From NCBI RefSeq assembly GCF_001279775.1, contig NZ_LGDG01000156.1:62001-126000 (forward strand): DNA of 64,000 bases. The letters run 5' to 3'. The stretch comes from Streptomyces sp. MMG1533 (GTDB lineage Bacteria > Actinomycetota > Actinomycetes > Streptomycetales > Streptomycetaceae). Position numbers and translations under genes: made by a program. Position 1 is the first letter of the stretch. Each line of letters begins with the position of its first letter. A model generated the notes under the pieces. It saw nothing but the letters and a program-made list of their open reading frames with translations, did no database searches and was not told the DNA's origin. Positions 54,762 through 64,000 of this stretch are shown in pieces.

Positions 54762-57700
54762 TCATCGCGCATCCCCCGCCCGCAACTCCCGCACCGATCC
54801 CCGCCGCCCCGACCACCACGCCTGCCCCACCGCCACCCCCACCGCCAGCAGCAGCACCGACACCGCCGGCACCGTCAATGACAGGGCGTCCGCGTGGAGT
54901 TCGGCCTTGCCCGGGGCGGTCTTCGAGGCGAGGGCGATGGTGGTCAGGTCGATGCCGGGGGAGAGGAGGCGGATGGCGGCCCAGCCTGTCAGGGTGCCGC
55001 CGAGAGCCGCGAGTACGGCCTGGGGGAGGGACTCCAGGACGAGGAGGCGGCGGCCCTGGGCGCGGGTGAGGCCCAGGGTGCGGAGGCGGGCCAGCAGGGC
55101 GGTGCGTTCGGGGGCGGCGCGCAGGAGGGCGAGGAGGAGGGCCAGAACGGCGTAGCCGACGCCGGCTGCCACCGCGGTGGTGTAGACGCGTTCGGCGCCG
55201 GACTGGAGGGGGGAGTCGACGTACCGTGCGCGTTCCTCGGCCCGCAGCTGGACGGTCGCGGCGTCGCCCGCCGCCCGGCGCAGCGCCCTTGCGTCCAGGT
55301 GATCGCCGGTCAGCAGCAGTGCCGTCGGGCGGGCTGCGGTGCCGCCCAGCCCGGCGCGGTCCACGACCAGGAAGTGGGCGCCGGAGATCGCGGGGGTGCG
55401 GTCCCGGACGACGGTGATCCGGACGGTGACGGTGTTGCCGTCCTCCAGACCGACCGGGAAGGGGCGGGTGCCGTACGTCGCGGCGGTGGCCGGGGAGGCC
55501 AGCGCGGGCAGGGGCGCAGCGGTACCGCCAGTACCGGCGGTACCGGAACCCGACTCCCCCGCGCCGGAGGCCGACCCGGAGGCCGACCCGGAGGCGGGAC
55601 TGGAGGCCGGCCCGGAAGCCGACCCGGAGGCGGGCCCGGAGGCCGGCCCGGAAGCCGACCCGGAGGCGGGCCCGGAGGCGGGCCCGGAAGCCGACCCGGA
55701 GGCGGGCCCGGAGGCCGGCGCGGAAGCCGACTGGGAAGCCGGCCCGGAGGCCGCCCCGGAGACCGAACCGGAAGCCGACCCGGAAGCCGCCCCGGAGGTC
55801 AACTCCCCTTCCCCGAAAGCCCCGGTCCCCACCCGCCCCGTCAACGCCGCGTACTCCCCGGGATCCACCCCCACCAGCGGTACCGTCTCCCGGCCCTCGT
55901 CCGGCTTCGCCTGGTACGCGATGCTCGCCTCCGCCACCCCGTCCACGCCCGGCACACTGCGGATCCGGTCGGTCAGGGCGGCCGGCAGGGGCCCGGTCGT
56001 CTCGATGCGGGCGTCGGCGCCGACGGTGAGCAGGGCCGCGTGGTCGCGGGCCTCGCGCACCCCGGCGAGGACCGACCCGCCGAAGGCCGCGGTGGTGAGG
56101 GCGGTCAGCAGGGCGAGGAGAGGCAGCGCCGCGGAGACGGACGTGCGGCCCGCGCGGGCCAGCGAGAGGTGGCCCACGGCGCCCCGCAGCCGGCCGGCCG
56201 GGCGGGCCAGCGCCCGCAACGGGAGCGGGTACAGCCGGACCAGTACCAGCGCCGCGATCACGCCGATCAACACCGGGGCCAGCGACACCAGTTGGTCCCC
56301 GGCGGAACCCGACGTGCCGCGTCGGCGCAGGCTCTCGACCGCGCCGGCCGCGAGGACCACCAGCGTCAGCTCCGCGACCGTACGGCGTCGGGACGGACGT
56401 ATGGATGTCACGTCCTCACGGCCGCCGTGGACGCGTACCGTCCGGTGTGCGGCGGCGGCGCGCAGGGGCAGGGCGGCGCAGGCGACGGCCGTGACCGCCG
56501 CGGCCGCCAGGACGGCGGGCAGGGTGCGGGGTGCGGGGAGGGCGAGCAGCGCGGCAGTGAGGCCGAGGGCGCCGGCGGGGAGGGCGATCACGGTGGTCTC
56601 GGCGAGCAGCCGGCCCGTCACGCCCCGCAGGGAGGCGCCGCGGGCGCGCAGGAGGGCGAGTTCGGTGCGGCGGCGGTCGGCGGCGAGGCCGCCCGCCATC
56701 AGCAGGACGACGGCGGCGACCGTGCCGGTGCCGAACGCGGCGACGGCGACGAGCGGGTCGACGCCCTCGCGCAGCCGGGCGTAGGAGGCGAGCACGTCGT
56801 CGAGGTCGGTGCTCACCTCGGTGACGCCGGAGGTGTACTCGTCCGCGAGGTCACCGATCGCCGTGCGCACCTTCTGCAGTGCGGGGCCGGACTCCAGGGA
56901 GGCGATCGCGGAGCGCAGCCGGTCGGTGTCGTGGGCGTGGAGGGCGTCGGTGGCCGGGGTCAACTGCCAGTACCGCTCGGGGTTTCCGGCCGTGCCCAGG
57001 GTCGCCGGGGCCGCTTCGGGGGTGAGGAGGAGGGCGCCGAGCCAGTACCGGTCCGCGTCCGAGGACGGGCCGGGCAGGCGGACGAGGGTGGGGGTGCGCA
57101 GCAGGGGCCGGACCGACCAGTAGGCGCCGGCCGGGTCGCGCGGGGCGACGATCGCGGTGACGCGGACGGCGAGGGGGGCGCGGTCCACGCCGGGTACGTG
57201 GATCACCGAACCGGCCTTGATGCGCAGGCTCTCGGCGGTCTCGACGGTGACCGCGGCCTCCACCTCGGCCGTCGCGGCGGTCACCTGGCCGGCCGCCCGC
57301 GGAAGGCGTCCGGCACGCAGGTCCGCGTGGTCGGCGACGCCCTCCTGGGCGACGAGGGACACCTGCGCGGGCAGACCGGTCGGCCTCGGCAGCCAGGGGT
57401 CCTGCGCCACCAGGTCGGTGGTGGTGCGCACGCCGTACGTCGACTGGCCGCGGTCGACGGTGAGCGGTCCGGGGACGAGGGCGCGGACCTCGCCGTACTG
57501 CCGGGAAAGGGTGTCGGGGCGCAGGGCGTCCTCCCGCTGCGTCTGCGGCAGCAGCGGGCTCGGCACCGGGGCGGCGACCTGCACGCCGCTCTGCTCGGGC
57601 CGGGCCCGCTCGACGGCGTGGTGCAGACCGGCGTCCCCGTACCGGTCGACGGCGCGGGGGAACGCGGCGGCCAGGCACGCGGTCAGCGCCACCAGCAGCG

Positions 57701-57779
57701 CGAGGGCACAGGCGGTACCGGGGGCGGTCCGCAGCCTGGTGCGAACCCATGGCGCCGTGACCGAACTCACCTCACTCAC
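54762..57779 (-). CDS. FtsX-type ABC permease, second of two
   Basis: The 1,005-aa protein has one N-terminal helix, a large extracytoplasmic domain, then clusters of helices typical of the double-FtsX (ABC3) layout, ending in a final helix and SGRRGSVRELRAGDAR. It presumably forms the export machine with the neighbouring permease and ATPase, moving a lipid, lipoprotein or peptide. Residues ~660-743 are an Ala/Ser/Gly/Pro repeat tract. GTG start overlaps the first permease's end by 8 bp; a second GTG lies three codons inside. Confidence 0.85.
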   Translation of the reverse strand: MSEVSSVTAPWVRTRLRTAPGTACALALLVALTACLAAAFPRAVDRYGDAGLHHAVERARPEQSGVQVAAPVPSPLLPQTQREDALRPDTLSRQYGEVRALVPGPLTVDRGQSTYGVRTTTDLVAQDPWLPRPTGLPAQVSLVAQEGVADHADLRAGRLPRAAGQVTAATAEVEAAVTVETAESLRIKAGSVIHVPGVDRAPLAVRVTAIVAPRDPAGAYWSVRPLLRTPTLVRLPGPSSDADRYWLGALLLTPEAAPATLGTAGNPERYWQLTPATDALHAHDTDRLRSAIASLESGPALQKVRTAIGDLADEYTSGVTEVSTDLDDVLASYARLREGVDPLVAVAAFGTGTVAAVVLLMAGGLAADRRRTELALLRARGASLRGVTGRLLAETTVIALPAGALGLTAALLALPAPRTLPAVLAAAAVTAVACAALPLRAAAAHRTVRVHGGREDVTSIRPSRRRTVAELTLVVLAAGAVESLRRRGTSGSAGDQLVSLAPVLIGVIAALVLVRLYPLPLRALARPAGRLRGAVGHLSLARAGRTSVSAALPLLALLTALTTAAFGGSVLAGVREARDHAALLTVGADARIETTGPLPAALTDRIRSVPGVDGVAEASIAYQAKPDEGRETVPLVGVDPGEYAALTGRVGTGAFGEGELTSGAASGSASGSVSGAASGPASQSASAPASGPASGSASGPASGPASGSASGPASGPASGSASGPASSPASGSASGSASGAGESGSGTAGTGGTAAPLPALASPATAATYGTRPFPVGLEDGNTVTVRITVVRDRTPAISGAHFLVVDRAGLGGTAARPTALLLTGDHLDARALRRAAGDAATVQLRAEERARYVDSPLQSGAERVYTTAVAAGVGYAVLALLLALLRAAPERTALLARLRTLGLTRAQGRRLLVLESLPQAVLAALGGTLTGWAAIRLLSPGIDLTTIALASKTAPGKAELHADALSLTVPAVSVLLLAVGVAVGQAWWSGRRGSVRELRAGDAR
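55550..55800 (-). repeat. ASGSASGPASGP-type coding repeat in the permease gene
   Basis: Units of 6-18 bp built on CCCGGAGGC and CCCGGAAGCC recur about thirty times, coding an Ala-Ser-Gly/Pro tract in an extracytoplasmic loop. Confidence 0.85.
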
Positions 57780-60700
57780 CCCCCTGTTCCCGCAACGAAG
57801 TGACCGGATCCGCCCGCCGCACCGCCAGCGCCGCCGTGACCAGGACCGGAGGCAGCGCCATCGCCGCCAGCAGTACGGCGACCCCGGCGACCGGCAGTTC
57901 GACGAGCACCTCGGGCACCGGCCGGGTGGCCTCGGAGGTCAGGACGATCAGCGGGACCACGGCCCGGGTCAGGATCGTGCCCAGGGCGGCGCCCACCAGC
58001 ATCGCCAGCGCCACCAGTACCCCCTGCTCGACGGCGATCGTGCGGGCCAGTCGTCGGCGTGGGGCGCCCAGCGCGCGCAGTACGGCGAACTCGGCGCCCC
58101 GCTCCCGCAGGGAACCCGTCGCGCTCACCGCGAACCCGACCGCTGCCAGTGCCGCCGCGACCCCGGCCGCCGCGGCGAACGCGGCCTCGGGGCCCGCGCC
58201 GAACGGGTCGTCGCGCAACTGCTCGGCGATCTCGTCCCGCACGACCACCTGCGCCGGATCCATCTCGGGCCGCGCCCGCAGCGCCGAGGCGACGTCGGCC
58301 GCCTCGCCGGGCCCGGTCTGCAGCCACCACTCGGTGGGCGTGACGCTGTCCGCGTACCGCGCCGCCAACACCCGGTTCACCGAGCGGAGATCGACCAGCA
58401 GTGCCCCGCCGGTCGACTCCTCGCTGGTCGGCAGCGCCCGCACGGCGCGCACGATCCGCACCGGTACGGTGTGGCCGCCGAACGCCACGTCCATGCGCTG
58501 CCCGGTGCGGGCGCCCGCGGAGGCGAGGAAGCGGTCCGTCGCGACGGCCGTGACGGCGGGCGGCAGGGGCTGCGCGACCTGGAGCCGCAGTGTCAACGAC
58601 GAGAGGAGCCAGGTGTATTCGGCGGGGACGTACCCCGTGCCGTAGTCGACCGTCGGCCGCCCCGACGGAGTGCTCAGACGCGGCTCGGTCGGCTTCGTCC
58701 GCTCGTCCGGCCCCGACGCCTCCGCCTCGCTCGCCGACCCGGCCTTCCAGTCGGTGGGCAGCGACAGCCGCCGTACCGTCCCCTCGGTGTCCACGGCGGT
58801 CAACTCGTCCAGCACGAATCGGTGTTGCCCGGCGCGGCCGATCGGCTGGGGCATGACCAGTTCCATGCCGGTGAACGTGAGCGGACCCGACGGGACGTCC
58901 AGGCCCAGGGTGTGGCGGCGGCCGTCGACGGCAAGCTCGCCCGCCGGGACCTGGTACGGGGTGCCGTAGCGGTCCTGGAGGGTGACGGTGACGTCCGCAG
59001 TAGTGCCCGGGCCCGCGGAGCTGCGCAGGGTCGCCGTCAGCCGCAGCCGGTCGGTGCCGGCGGGCACCTTCGCACCCGCCGACGCCCCCTTCGGGCCCAG
59101 CCCGGCCAGCAGTGGCCGGACCGGCTCGGACGCCAGGTCGGGGCGCATCAGCAGGGCGTTCGCCGTGTGCGCGGTGTCCAGGGCCAGCACGGTCGCGGTC
59201 CGGTTGCCGGACAGCGGCAGCTCCGTGCGGACGGCGGGAGCGGCCTGTCGTACGTGGGGTACGGCCGCGTACTCGTCGGTGCGGCCGAGACCGCCCTCTC
59301 CGGCGGCGAGGACCCGCACCGCCACCCCGGCCCGGAAGTCCGCCTGGTCGTTCTGCGAGCGGTCCCAGGAGGCGCCCTGCCCGATCGCGAGCATGCCCAG
59401 CGCGACGGCGAGGACCAGCAGCAGCACCGGGCCCGCCCCGCGCATCGGGCGGCGGGCGATCTGCCAGCCCGCCAGCGCCGCGGTCAGTCCGCGCCCGCCG
59501 GCCGCCCGGCGTTCGGCGAGCCGCGCCACCGGGGGCAGCAGCCGCAGCGTCACGACCGTCCCGGCCAGCAGTGCGAGTGCGGGCGCCGCCACCAGCAGCG
59601 GGTCGACGCCGAGGGTGCCCGTGCCGTCTCCGGTCACGGCGCCGGAGGTCTGGCGGCTGAGCTGCCAGTACGCGACTCCGGCCACCGCCAGCAGCCCGAG
59701 GTCCGCGCCCGCGCGGATCACGGACGGCAGCGCACGCGCCCGTCCGGAGGCGAAGGACGAGGTCAGCGCGGGCAGCGTCACCGCGAGCGCGCAGCCCAGC
59801 GCCACGCCCGCCGCCACCAGCCACACCCCCGCGCGCCCACCGGCCGGCACGTCCAGGCGCAGCCCGATCCGGGCCAGCGGCCCCTGTCCGGCCAGCAGCC
59901 GGGTCAGCGGTCCCGCGAGCAGCGGCGCGCAGACCACCGAGGGGACGGCCAGCAGCAGCGCCTCCAGGGCGGTGAGGCCCGCGATCCGGCGGCGGGAGGC
60001 GCCACGGGCCAGCAACAGCCGGGTCTCGCCGGTGCGTTCGGTGCTCAGCAGCCGGGCCACCAGCAGCAGGGCGCAGGCCGCGAGCAGCACCAGCTGGAGG
60101 GCCACGATCAGGAGCGTGGAGCGGGAGACGAGCAGCGAGCGGTCGACACGGTCGAGGACGTCGGGCAGGTCGGTGGACGCGGCGGTACTGCCGCTGAGCA
60201 CCGGCTGCTTGCGCATCGCCGCGCTCTCGGCGCGGGCCGCCTCGCGCAGGGCGTCGATCCGCCCGGTCGTCAACGTCGAGAAGTCGGCCGACGCCAGCCA
60301 CGCCGACGGCCCGGCGCTCACCGTCCCGCCGGTCAGCACACCGGGATCGGCGAGCAGTGGACCGTACGTCGTGAAGTCGACCTGCTTGACGCCGCGGCCG
60401 CCCAGGTCGTCCAGCTTCCAGTACGGCGCGTCCGCCCGGGTCGGCCGGTAGAGGCCGGTGACCATGACACGTACCTTCGGGCCGCCGAGCCGGTCGGTGA
60501 CGGTGAGGCGGGCCCCGGGTTCGAGGCCGAGCCGGTGGGCGGCGGTCTGCGGGAGGGCCACCTCGACGCCGTCGTCACTCAGGGCGGGCAGTCGTCCGGC
60601 GACGAGCCGCACCTGCGTCCGGTCCAGGGCCGCGAACAAGGTCAGATCCGGGTCCCCGGACCGCTCGGCGGGTGGCTGCAGCGAGCGGGGCAGGGCGTAC

Positions 60701-61020
60701 GGGCCCGACCGCAGCAGGGTCCGCACGGTCACCGGCAGCCCGTCGAAGGTCCTGCGGGCCGCCTCTCGTACGGCGGTGTCGGCGGCCGTGCGCTGCTCGG
60801 CCGGCACATCGGCCTTGACGATCAGCGCCGTGTCGACGGCGTTGCGGGGGTCCCGTAAGGAATGCCGCAGGGCCGCGTCGCCGATCGCGCCCGAGTAGGC
60901 GGCGAGGGTCGCCAGGACGGCCGTGGTCAGCAGGACGGTGAGCAGCGCGGCGGCGAGCAGCAGACGGTGCGCCCGGGCACGCAGCAGAACGTATCTCGCG
61001 GCCCCGCCCCACCCCGTCAC
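57772..61020 (-). CDS. FtsX-type ABC permease, first of two
   Basis: The 1,082-aa protein starts with one helix (RLLLAAALLTVLLTTAVLA), a long extracytoplasmic domain, a central four-helix block with the FtsX-type loop (RTGETRLLLARGASRRRIAG), a second domain, and a C-terminal FtsX block with REFAVLRALG-like spacing (ERGAEFAVLRALGAPRRRLA). The GTG at 61020 is preferred since the first helix follows and GGGGGG lies upstream; the frame is open further but is Arg-rich. It leads the three-gene transporter operon. Confidence 0.86.
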   Translation of the reverse strand: MTGWGGAARYVLLRARAHRLLLAAALLTVLLTTAVLATLAAYSGAIGDAALRHSLRDPRNAVDTALIVKADVPAEQRTAADTAVREAARRTFDGLPVTVRTLLRSGPYALPRSLQPPAERSGDPDLTLFAALDRTQVRLVAGRLPALSDDGVEVALPQTAAHRLGLEPGARLTVTDRLGGPKVRVMVTGLYRPTRADAPYWKLDDLGGRGVKQVDFTTYGPLLADPGVLTGGTVSAGPSAWLASADFSTLTTGRIDALREAARAESAAMRKQPVLSGSTAASTDLPDVLDRVDRSLLVSRSTLLIVALQLVLLAACALLLVARLLSTERTGETRLLLARGASRRRIAGLTALEALLLAVPSVVCAPLLAGPLTRLLAGQGPLARIGLRLDVPAGGRAGVWLVAAGVALGCALAVTLPALTSSFASGRARALPSVIRAGADLGLLAVAGVAYWQLSRQTSGAVTGDGTGTLGVDPLLVAAPALALLAGTVVTLRLLPPVARLAERRAAGGRGLTAALAGWQIARRPMRGAGPVLLLVLAVALGMLAIGQGASWDRSQNDQADFRAGVAVRVLAAGEGGLGRTDEYAAVPHVRQAAPAVRTELPLSGNRTATVLALDTAHTANALLMRPDLASEPVRPLLAGLGPKGASAGAKVPAGTDRLRLTATLRSSAGPGTTADVTVTLQDRYGTPYQVPAGELAVDGRRHTLGLDVPSGPLTFTGMELVMPQPIGRAGQHRFVLDELTAVDTEGTVRRLSLPTDWKAGSASEAEASGPDERTKPTEPRLSTPSGRPTVDYGTGYVPAEYTWLLSSLTLRLQVAQPLPPAVTAVATDRFLASAGARTGQRMDVAFGGHTVPVRIVRAVRALPTSEESTGGALLVDLRSVNRVLAARYADSVTPTEWWLQTGPGEAADVASALRARPEMDPAQVVVRDEIAEQLRDDPFGAGPEAAFAAAAGVAAALAAVGFAVSATGSLRERGAEFAVLRALGAPRRRLARTIAVEQGVLVALAMLVGAALGTILTRAVVPLIVLTSEATRPVPEVLVELPVAGVAVLLAAMALPPVLVTAALAVRRADPVTSLREQGGE

Positions 61021-61179
61021 CCGGCCCCCCGCCGTGATCCGTCGTCCCCGTTGTCCAGACCTCCGGGCGATGTTGTCAGAGGGGACGGGCCGGGGGTAAG
61101 CGCTTGTGGACCGGGCTTGACCGGATTGTGATCGGAATCCGGGGTCGTACGACCGGAATCCGAGCCTCAACCACCCTGA

Positions 61180-61593
61180 TCAGTCGGGGGTGTTCACCAT
61201 CGAGGCCGCCGCGTACGTCAGGTAGTTCCACAGCGTGTGCTCGTGCTCCTCGGACAGGCCGAGCTCGTCGACGGCGTCCCGCATGTGCTTCAGCCAGGCG
61301 TCGTGCGCCGCCCGGTCGACGGTGAAGGGGGCATGGCGCATCCGCAGCCGCGGGTGGCCGCGGTTGTCGCTGTACGTCGTCGGGCCGCCCCAGTACTGGA
61401 TCAGGAACAGCACGAGGCGCTCCTCGGCCGGGCCCAGGTCCTCCTCGGGGTACATGGGCCGCAGGATCGGGTCCTCGGCGACTCCCTCGTAGAAACGGTG
61501 GACGAGGCGGCGGAAGGTCTCCTCCCCGCCGACCTGCTCGTAGAAGGTCTGCTCCTGAAGCGTGCCGCGCCGAATCTCTTTCACGTCGTCCAT
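61180..61593 (-). CDS. glbO: Group II truncated haemoglobin (TrHbO)
   Basis: The 137-aa 2/2 globin has TFYEQVGGEETFRRLVHRFY (helix B with the Tyr/Phe pocket), RPMYPEEDLGPAEERL, YWGGPTTYSDNRGHPRLRMR with the distal/proximal arrangement of the group, and the RHAPF that carries the proximal His. It binds O2 and related ligands. The ATG at 61593 gives the usual length; a GTG at 61635 would add 14 residues. Confidence 0.93.
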   Translation of the reverse strand: MDDVKEIRRGTLQEQTFYEQVGGEETFRRLVHRFYEGVAEDPILRPMYPEEDLGPAEERLVLFLIQYWGGPTTYSDNRGHPRLRMRHAPFTVDRAAHDAWLKHMRDAVDELGLSEEHEHTLWNYLTYAAASMVNTPD

Positions 61594-61661
61594 GGTCTCA
61601 GACGGGTGGAACCAGGACTCAAGACTTAGGTCCACCCCTGCCGAGGGTGCACAGTGGACGT

Positions 61662-62681
61662 ATGGGAGCGCACGCTCTGGACAAGGACCTGGATGATCTC
61701 GCCGCCTCCGCGCGGGCCGCGCTGGTGCGCGAGATCGACGCGAGCGGGGCGTGGGCCGCCGACCCGGTGTGGCGGGAGGCGTTCCAGGCCGTGCCCCGGC
61801 ATCTGTTCGTGCCGTACTACTACGTCGGCGGTTGGGGTTCCCCGGCTCAAGCGAATTCGAGAGCGGGGGAGGGCGGCTACGAGCGGCGCTGGGGCGAGAG
61901 CCCCGACCCGCGCACCCGCGAACGCTGGCTGCGCGGCGCCTACGCCGACGCCCCGCTGGCGACCAGGCTGCGCGACGGCGAGCTGGTCTCCTCCAGCAGT
62001 CAGCCCTCGCTGATGGCGATGATGCTGGCCGACCTGCGCGTGCGGGACGGCGACCGGGTCCTGGAGATCGGTGCGGGTACGGGGTACAACGCGGCGCTGC
62101 TCGCCCACCGCCTCGGGGACGACGACCTCGTCACCACCGTCGACCTGGAACCGGAGATCACCGAGGCGGCCCGGCAGCATCTGGCCGCCGCCGGCTACCA
62201 CCCCCTCGTCGTCACCGGCGACGGCGCGCGCGGGGTACCCGAACGCGCCCCCTTCGATCGGATCATCGCGACCTGCACCCTGTCGTCGATCCCGCCCGCC
62301 TGGCTCCCCCAGTGCCGCCCCGGCGCCCGCATCCTGACCCCGTTCGCCACCGGCCTGGTCGCGCTGACGGTGGGGGACACCGGGCAGGCCGAAGGGCGTT
62401 TCCTGCACACCCCCGCCTACTTCGTGCCGCTGCGCGGCGGCGGGCCCGGGCCGGAGCCGGCCCCGCTGGGCGGGGTGCCGCGCGTGGCCAGGGACCACGA
62501 ACTGTTCCGGTTCCTGATCGCCCTGACCCGCGGCAGCCTCGACCCGCAGGAGGCGTACGCACTGTGGGAGCGCGAGGGGCAGCCGCAGCGCGAGCGCTAC
62601 GGCATCACGGTCAGCGGCGAACACGAGTGGGCGTGGCTGGACGACCCGGAGGGGCCGTACGCATGGCCCCTCCAGGCCTGA
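61662..62681 (+). CDS. Protein-L-isoaspartate O-methyltransferase-like SAM methyltransferase
   Basis: The 339-aa protein has a PCMT-like N-terminal part (AFQAVPRHLFVPYYY, SSSSQPSLMAMML), the SAM motif RVLEIGAGTGYNAALLA, acidic loop VDLEPEI and motif RIIATCTLSSIP, then an extra C-terminal domain of ~110 residues. Actinobacteria have several such extended PCMT relatives; some act on peptide products, others on damaged proteins. Divergent from the globin gene. Confidence 0.85.
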   Translation: MGAHALDKDLDDLAASARAALVREIDASGAWAADPVWREAFQAVPRHLFVPYYYVGGWGSPAQANSRAGEGGYERRWGESPDPRTRERWLRGAYADAPLATRLRDGELVSSSSQPSLMAMMLADLRVRDGDRVLEIGAGTGYNAALLAHRLGDDDLVTTVDLEPEITEAARQHLAAAGYHPLVVTGDGARGVPERAPFDRIIATCTLSSIPPAWLPQCRPGARILTPFATGLVALTVGDTGQAEGRFLHTPAYFVPLRGGGPGPEPAPLGGVPRVARDHELFRFLIALTRGSLDPQEAYALWEREGQPQRERYGITVSGEHEWAWLDDPEGPYAWPLQA

Positions 62682-62715
62682 ACGAACCTGGCCCTGAAGG
62701 AATCCGGGACGGAAC

Positions 62716-64000
62716 CTATCCGCGCCGGATCGTGATCGTCGTCCACGCCCCGACGTGCACCCGGTCCCCGTCCTGCAGCGGCACCGGCACGAAGGGCTGG
62801 ATCGGTTCCTCAGAGCCGTTGACCGTCGTGCCGTTCGTCGAGTTCTGGTCGACGACCGCCCAGGAGCCGTCCGGCTGCTGGACCAGCACCGCGTGCTGGT
62901 GCGAGACGCCCGGGTCCTCCGGCGGCACCGCCAGGTCGATGTCGGGGGTGTCGCCGGTGGAGTGCCGGCGGCGGCCGATGGTGAGCTGGTTGCCGGTGAG
63001 GGCGCGCTGCTGCTCGGGCGAGTACGCGGGCAGGTTGAGGCCCGCGGCCTCGGGCCCCGAGCGCTGCATCATCGCCATGAAGTAGTCGCGGTCCGGGCCG
63101 ATGGTCGCCGTCCAGGCCGACGGCTGCTGCGGGTAGCCGGCGCCGGGAGGGGCGGGCGGGGCCTGGGTCGCGCCGGGCTGCGGATAGCCGTAGCCACCGC
63201 CCGGGCCCTGACCGGGGCCGCCGGGTGCCGTGGACGACGGAGGGGGGAGTTCCCAGTCGCCACCGCCACCGCCACCGCCGCCGAAGGACGGACCGCCCGG
63301 CTGCTGCAGGTTCGGGTCCTGCGGGTACCCGGGCGGGGCGGAGGGGCCGCCGGGACCGGGCTGCTGGAACGCCTGAGGGGCGCCGGGGCCCTGACCGGGG
63401 CCGGGACCGCCGGGACCGCCGTGCGGGGTCGGGCCGGGCGGCGGCGGAACCGGCCGCGACGGGTCGGCACCGAAAGGTCCGGGACCACCGGGGCCACCAG
63501 GACCGTTGGGTCCGCCGGGACCGCCCGGACCACCGAAGCCGCCGGGAGCTCCCGGACCGCCGGGGTTGCCTTGTCCGCCCGGACCACCGGGACCATTGGG
63601 TCCACCGGGACCGCCGGGCTGCGGATAGCCGTAGCCACCGCCGGGGCCTTGACCGGGGCCTTGACCGGGGCCGCCGGGACCACCGGGACCGTTGGGTCCA
63701 CCGGGACCGCCGGGCTGCGGGAAGCCGTAGCCACCGCCGGGTCCCTGACCGGGACCGGGACCAGGACCGCCCGGTCCACCGGGGCCGCCGGGGCCGTCCG
63801 GACCCGAAGGCGGGTTGCCGAACGGCGGGCCCGGCGGGAGCGGCTCGGCCGGCCGGTTCATCTGCGAGGGGCGCGAGCTCTGGTAGTCGTACCCGTCACC
63901 GCCGCCGTACGACGGCGGACCCGGAGGCTGCTGGAAACGCGCGGCCGGGTTGGGGCCGCCGGGCGCCTGGGTGGGCGGGGCGGCCGGCGTGTACGAAGTC
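62716..64000 (-). CDS. Gly/Pro-rich FHA-domain protein (5' end outside window)
   Basis: At least 428 codons, open to the window's end, so the start lies further upstream. A long low-complexity part built on GGPGGPGGP and [10 protein letters not shown] units is followed by [19 protein letters not shown] and a C-terminal FHA domain with [26 protein letters not shown] and [12 protein letters not shown]. These are the phosphothreonine-binding Arg/Ser/Asn landmarks. The FHA domain likely docks a phosphorylated Ser/Thr-kinase partner. An internal ATG at 63861 exists but the open frame above it codes the same kind of sequence. Confidence 0.88.
   Translation of the reverse strand, partial: TSYTPAAPPTQAPGGPNPAARFQQPPGPPSYGGGDGYDYQSSRPSQMNRPAEPLPPGPPFGNPPSGPDGPGGPGGPGGPGPGPGQGPGGGYGFPQPGGPGGPNGPGGPGGPGQGPGQGPGGGYGYPQPGGPGGPNGPGGPGGQGNPGGPGAPGGFGGPGGPGGPNGPGGPGGPGPFGADPSRPVPPPPGPTPHGGPGGPGPGQGPGAPQAFQQPGPGGPSAPPGYPQDPNLQQPGGPSFGGGGGGGGDWELPPPSSTAPGGPGQGPGGGYGYPQPGATQAPPAPPGAGYPQQPSAWTATIGPDRDYFMAMMQRSGPEAAGLNLPAYSPEQQRALTGNQLTIGRRRHSTGDTPDIDLAVPPEDPGVSHQHAVLVQQPDGSWAVVDQNSTNGTTVNGSEEPIQPFVPVPLQDGDRVHVGAWTTITIRRG

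Noticed and set aside
55550..55800. CRISPR-like or mobile-element repeat array
   Set aside because: The repeats are short, contiguous and in frame with the permease, with no spacers; no CRISPR array or intact insertion sequence was seen anywhere in the window.
61021..61170. Fifty extra N-terminal codons for the first permease
   Set aside because: The upstream part is Arg/Ser-rich and not helix-like; the GTG at 61020 lies right before the first membrane helix and behind a G-rich ribosome site.

Overview
The window is a chromosomal segment of a high-GC actinomycete, almost certainly a Streptomyces. The evidence is very strong G/C bias at third codon positions, frequent GTG/TTG starts, GTGA/ATGA start-stop overlaps, LAETG-type (sortase E) surface proteins, a MelC/MelD-type tyrosinase pair, an SsbB paralogue and many small Sec-secreted proteins. 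From memory, the run thioester surface protein - ssbB - paired dynamin-like GTPases, with melD1/melD2 and an exopolysaccharide locus nearby, resembles the SCO2680-SCO2710 neighbourhood of S. coelicolor.

Region 1 (1-15,854) holds the most unusual content. After the tail of an unknown gene and a secreted chorismate mutase come an AftB-like GT-C glycosyltransferase, a FadD32-like fatty-acyl-AMP ligase translationally coupled to a Pks13-like polyketide synthase (ACP-KS-AT-psiDH-KR-ACP-psiACP-TE), a convergent crotonyl-CoA carboxylase/reductase, a secreted antigen 85-like acyltransferase and a GT1 glycosyltransferase. Four of these families (AftB, FadD32, Pks13, antigen 85) sit side by side in the mycolic-acid locus of mycobacteria. 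Here the carboxylating role of AccD4 could be filled by the reductive carboxylase, and a ketoreductase is built into the synthase. The set suggests a one-extension pathway to an alpha-alkyl-beta-hydroxy fatty acid that is glycosylated and/or esterified to a sugar.

Region 2 (15,855-20,200) is a row of four paralogous small secreted two-cysteine proteins, partly made by duplication of a ~555-bp unit that carries promoter, gene and terminator, followed by a small zinc-ribbon-like protein and an acidic, repeat-rich LAETG wall-anchored protein. Region 3 (20,209-35,064) is a Wzx/Wzy-type exopolysaccharide locus. It encodes a polyprenyl-phosphate sugar-1-phosphate transferase, two GT4 enzymes, Wzy-like polymerase/ligase, MurJ/Wzx-like flippase, Wzz-like chain-length protein, polysaccharide deacetylase, FemAB/GNAT-like acyltransferase, secreted GH26-like hydrolase, and an ATP-grasp plus FAD-oxidoreductase pair. 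Most minus-strand genes overlap by a few bases, which points to one operon.

Region 4 (35,065-44,850) carries a small secreted protein, the tyrosinase cofactor/tyrosinase pair, a flavin-type oxidase-fold protein, a thioester-domain surface adhesin with LAETG anchor, SsbB and two dynamin-like GTPases. Region 5 (45,135-49,960) starts at a tRNA-Arg(UCU) gene followed by two decayed tyrosine recombinases and a few secreted or membrane proteins, which looks like the scar of integrated elements. Region 6 (49,962-64,000) is mostly core: a HAD-like protein, EttA, a hotdog thioesterase, an ABC exporter of one ATPase and two large FtsX-type permeases, a group II truncated haemoglobin, an isoaspartyl-methyltransferase-like protein and a Gly/Pro-rich FHA protein that runs off the end.
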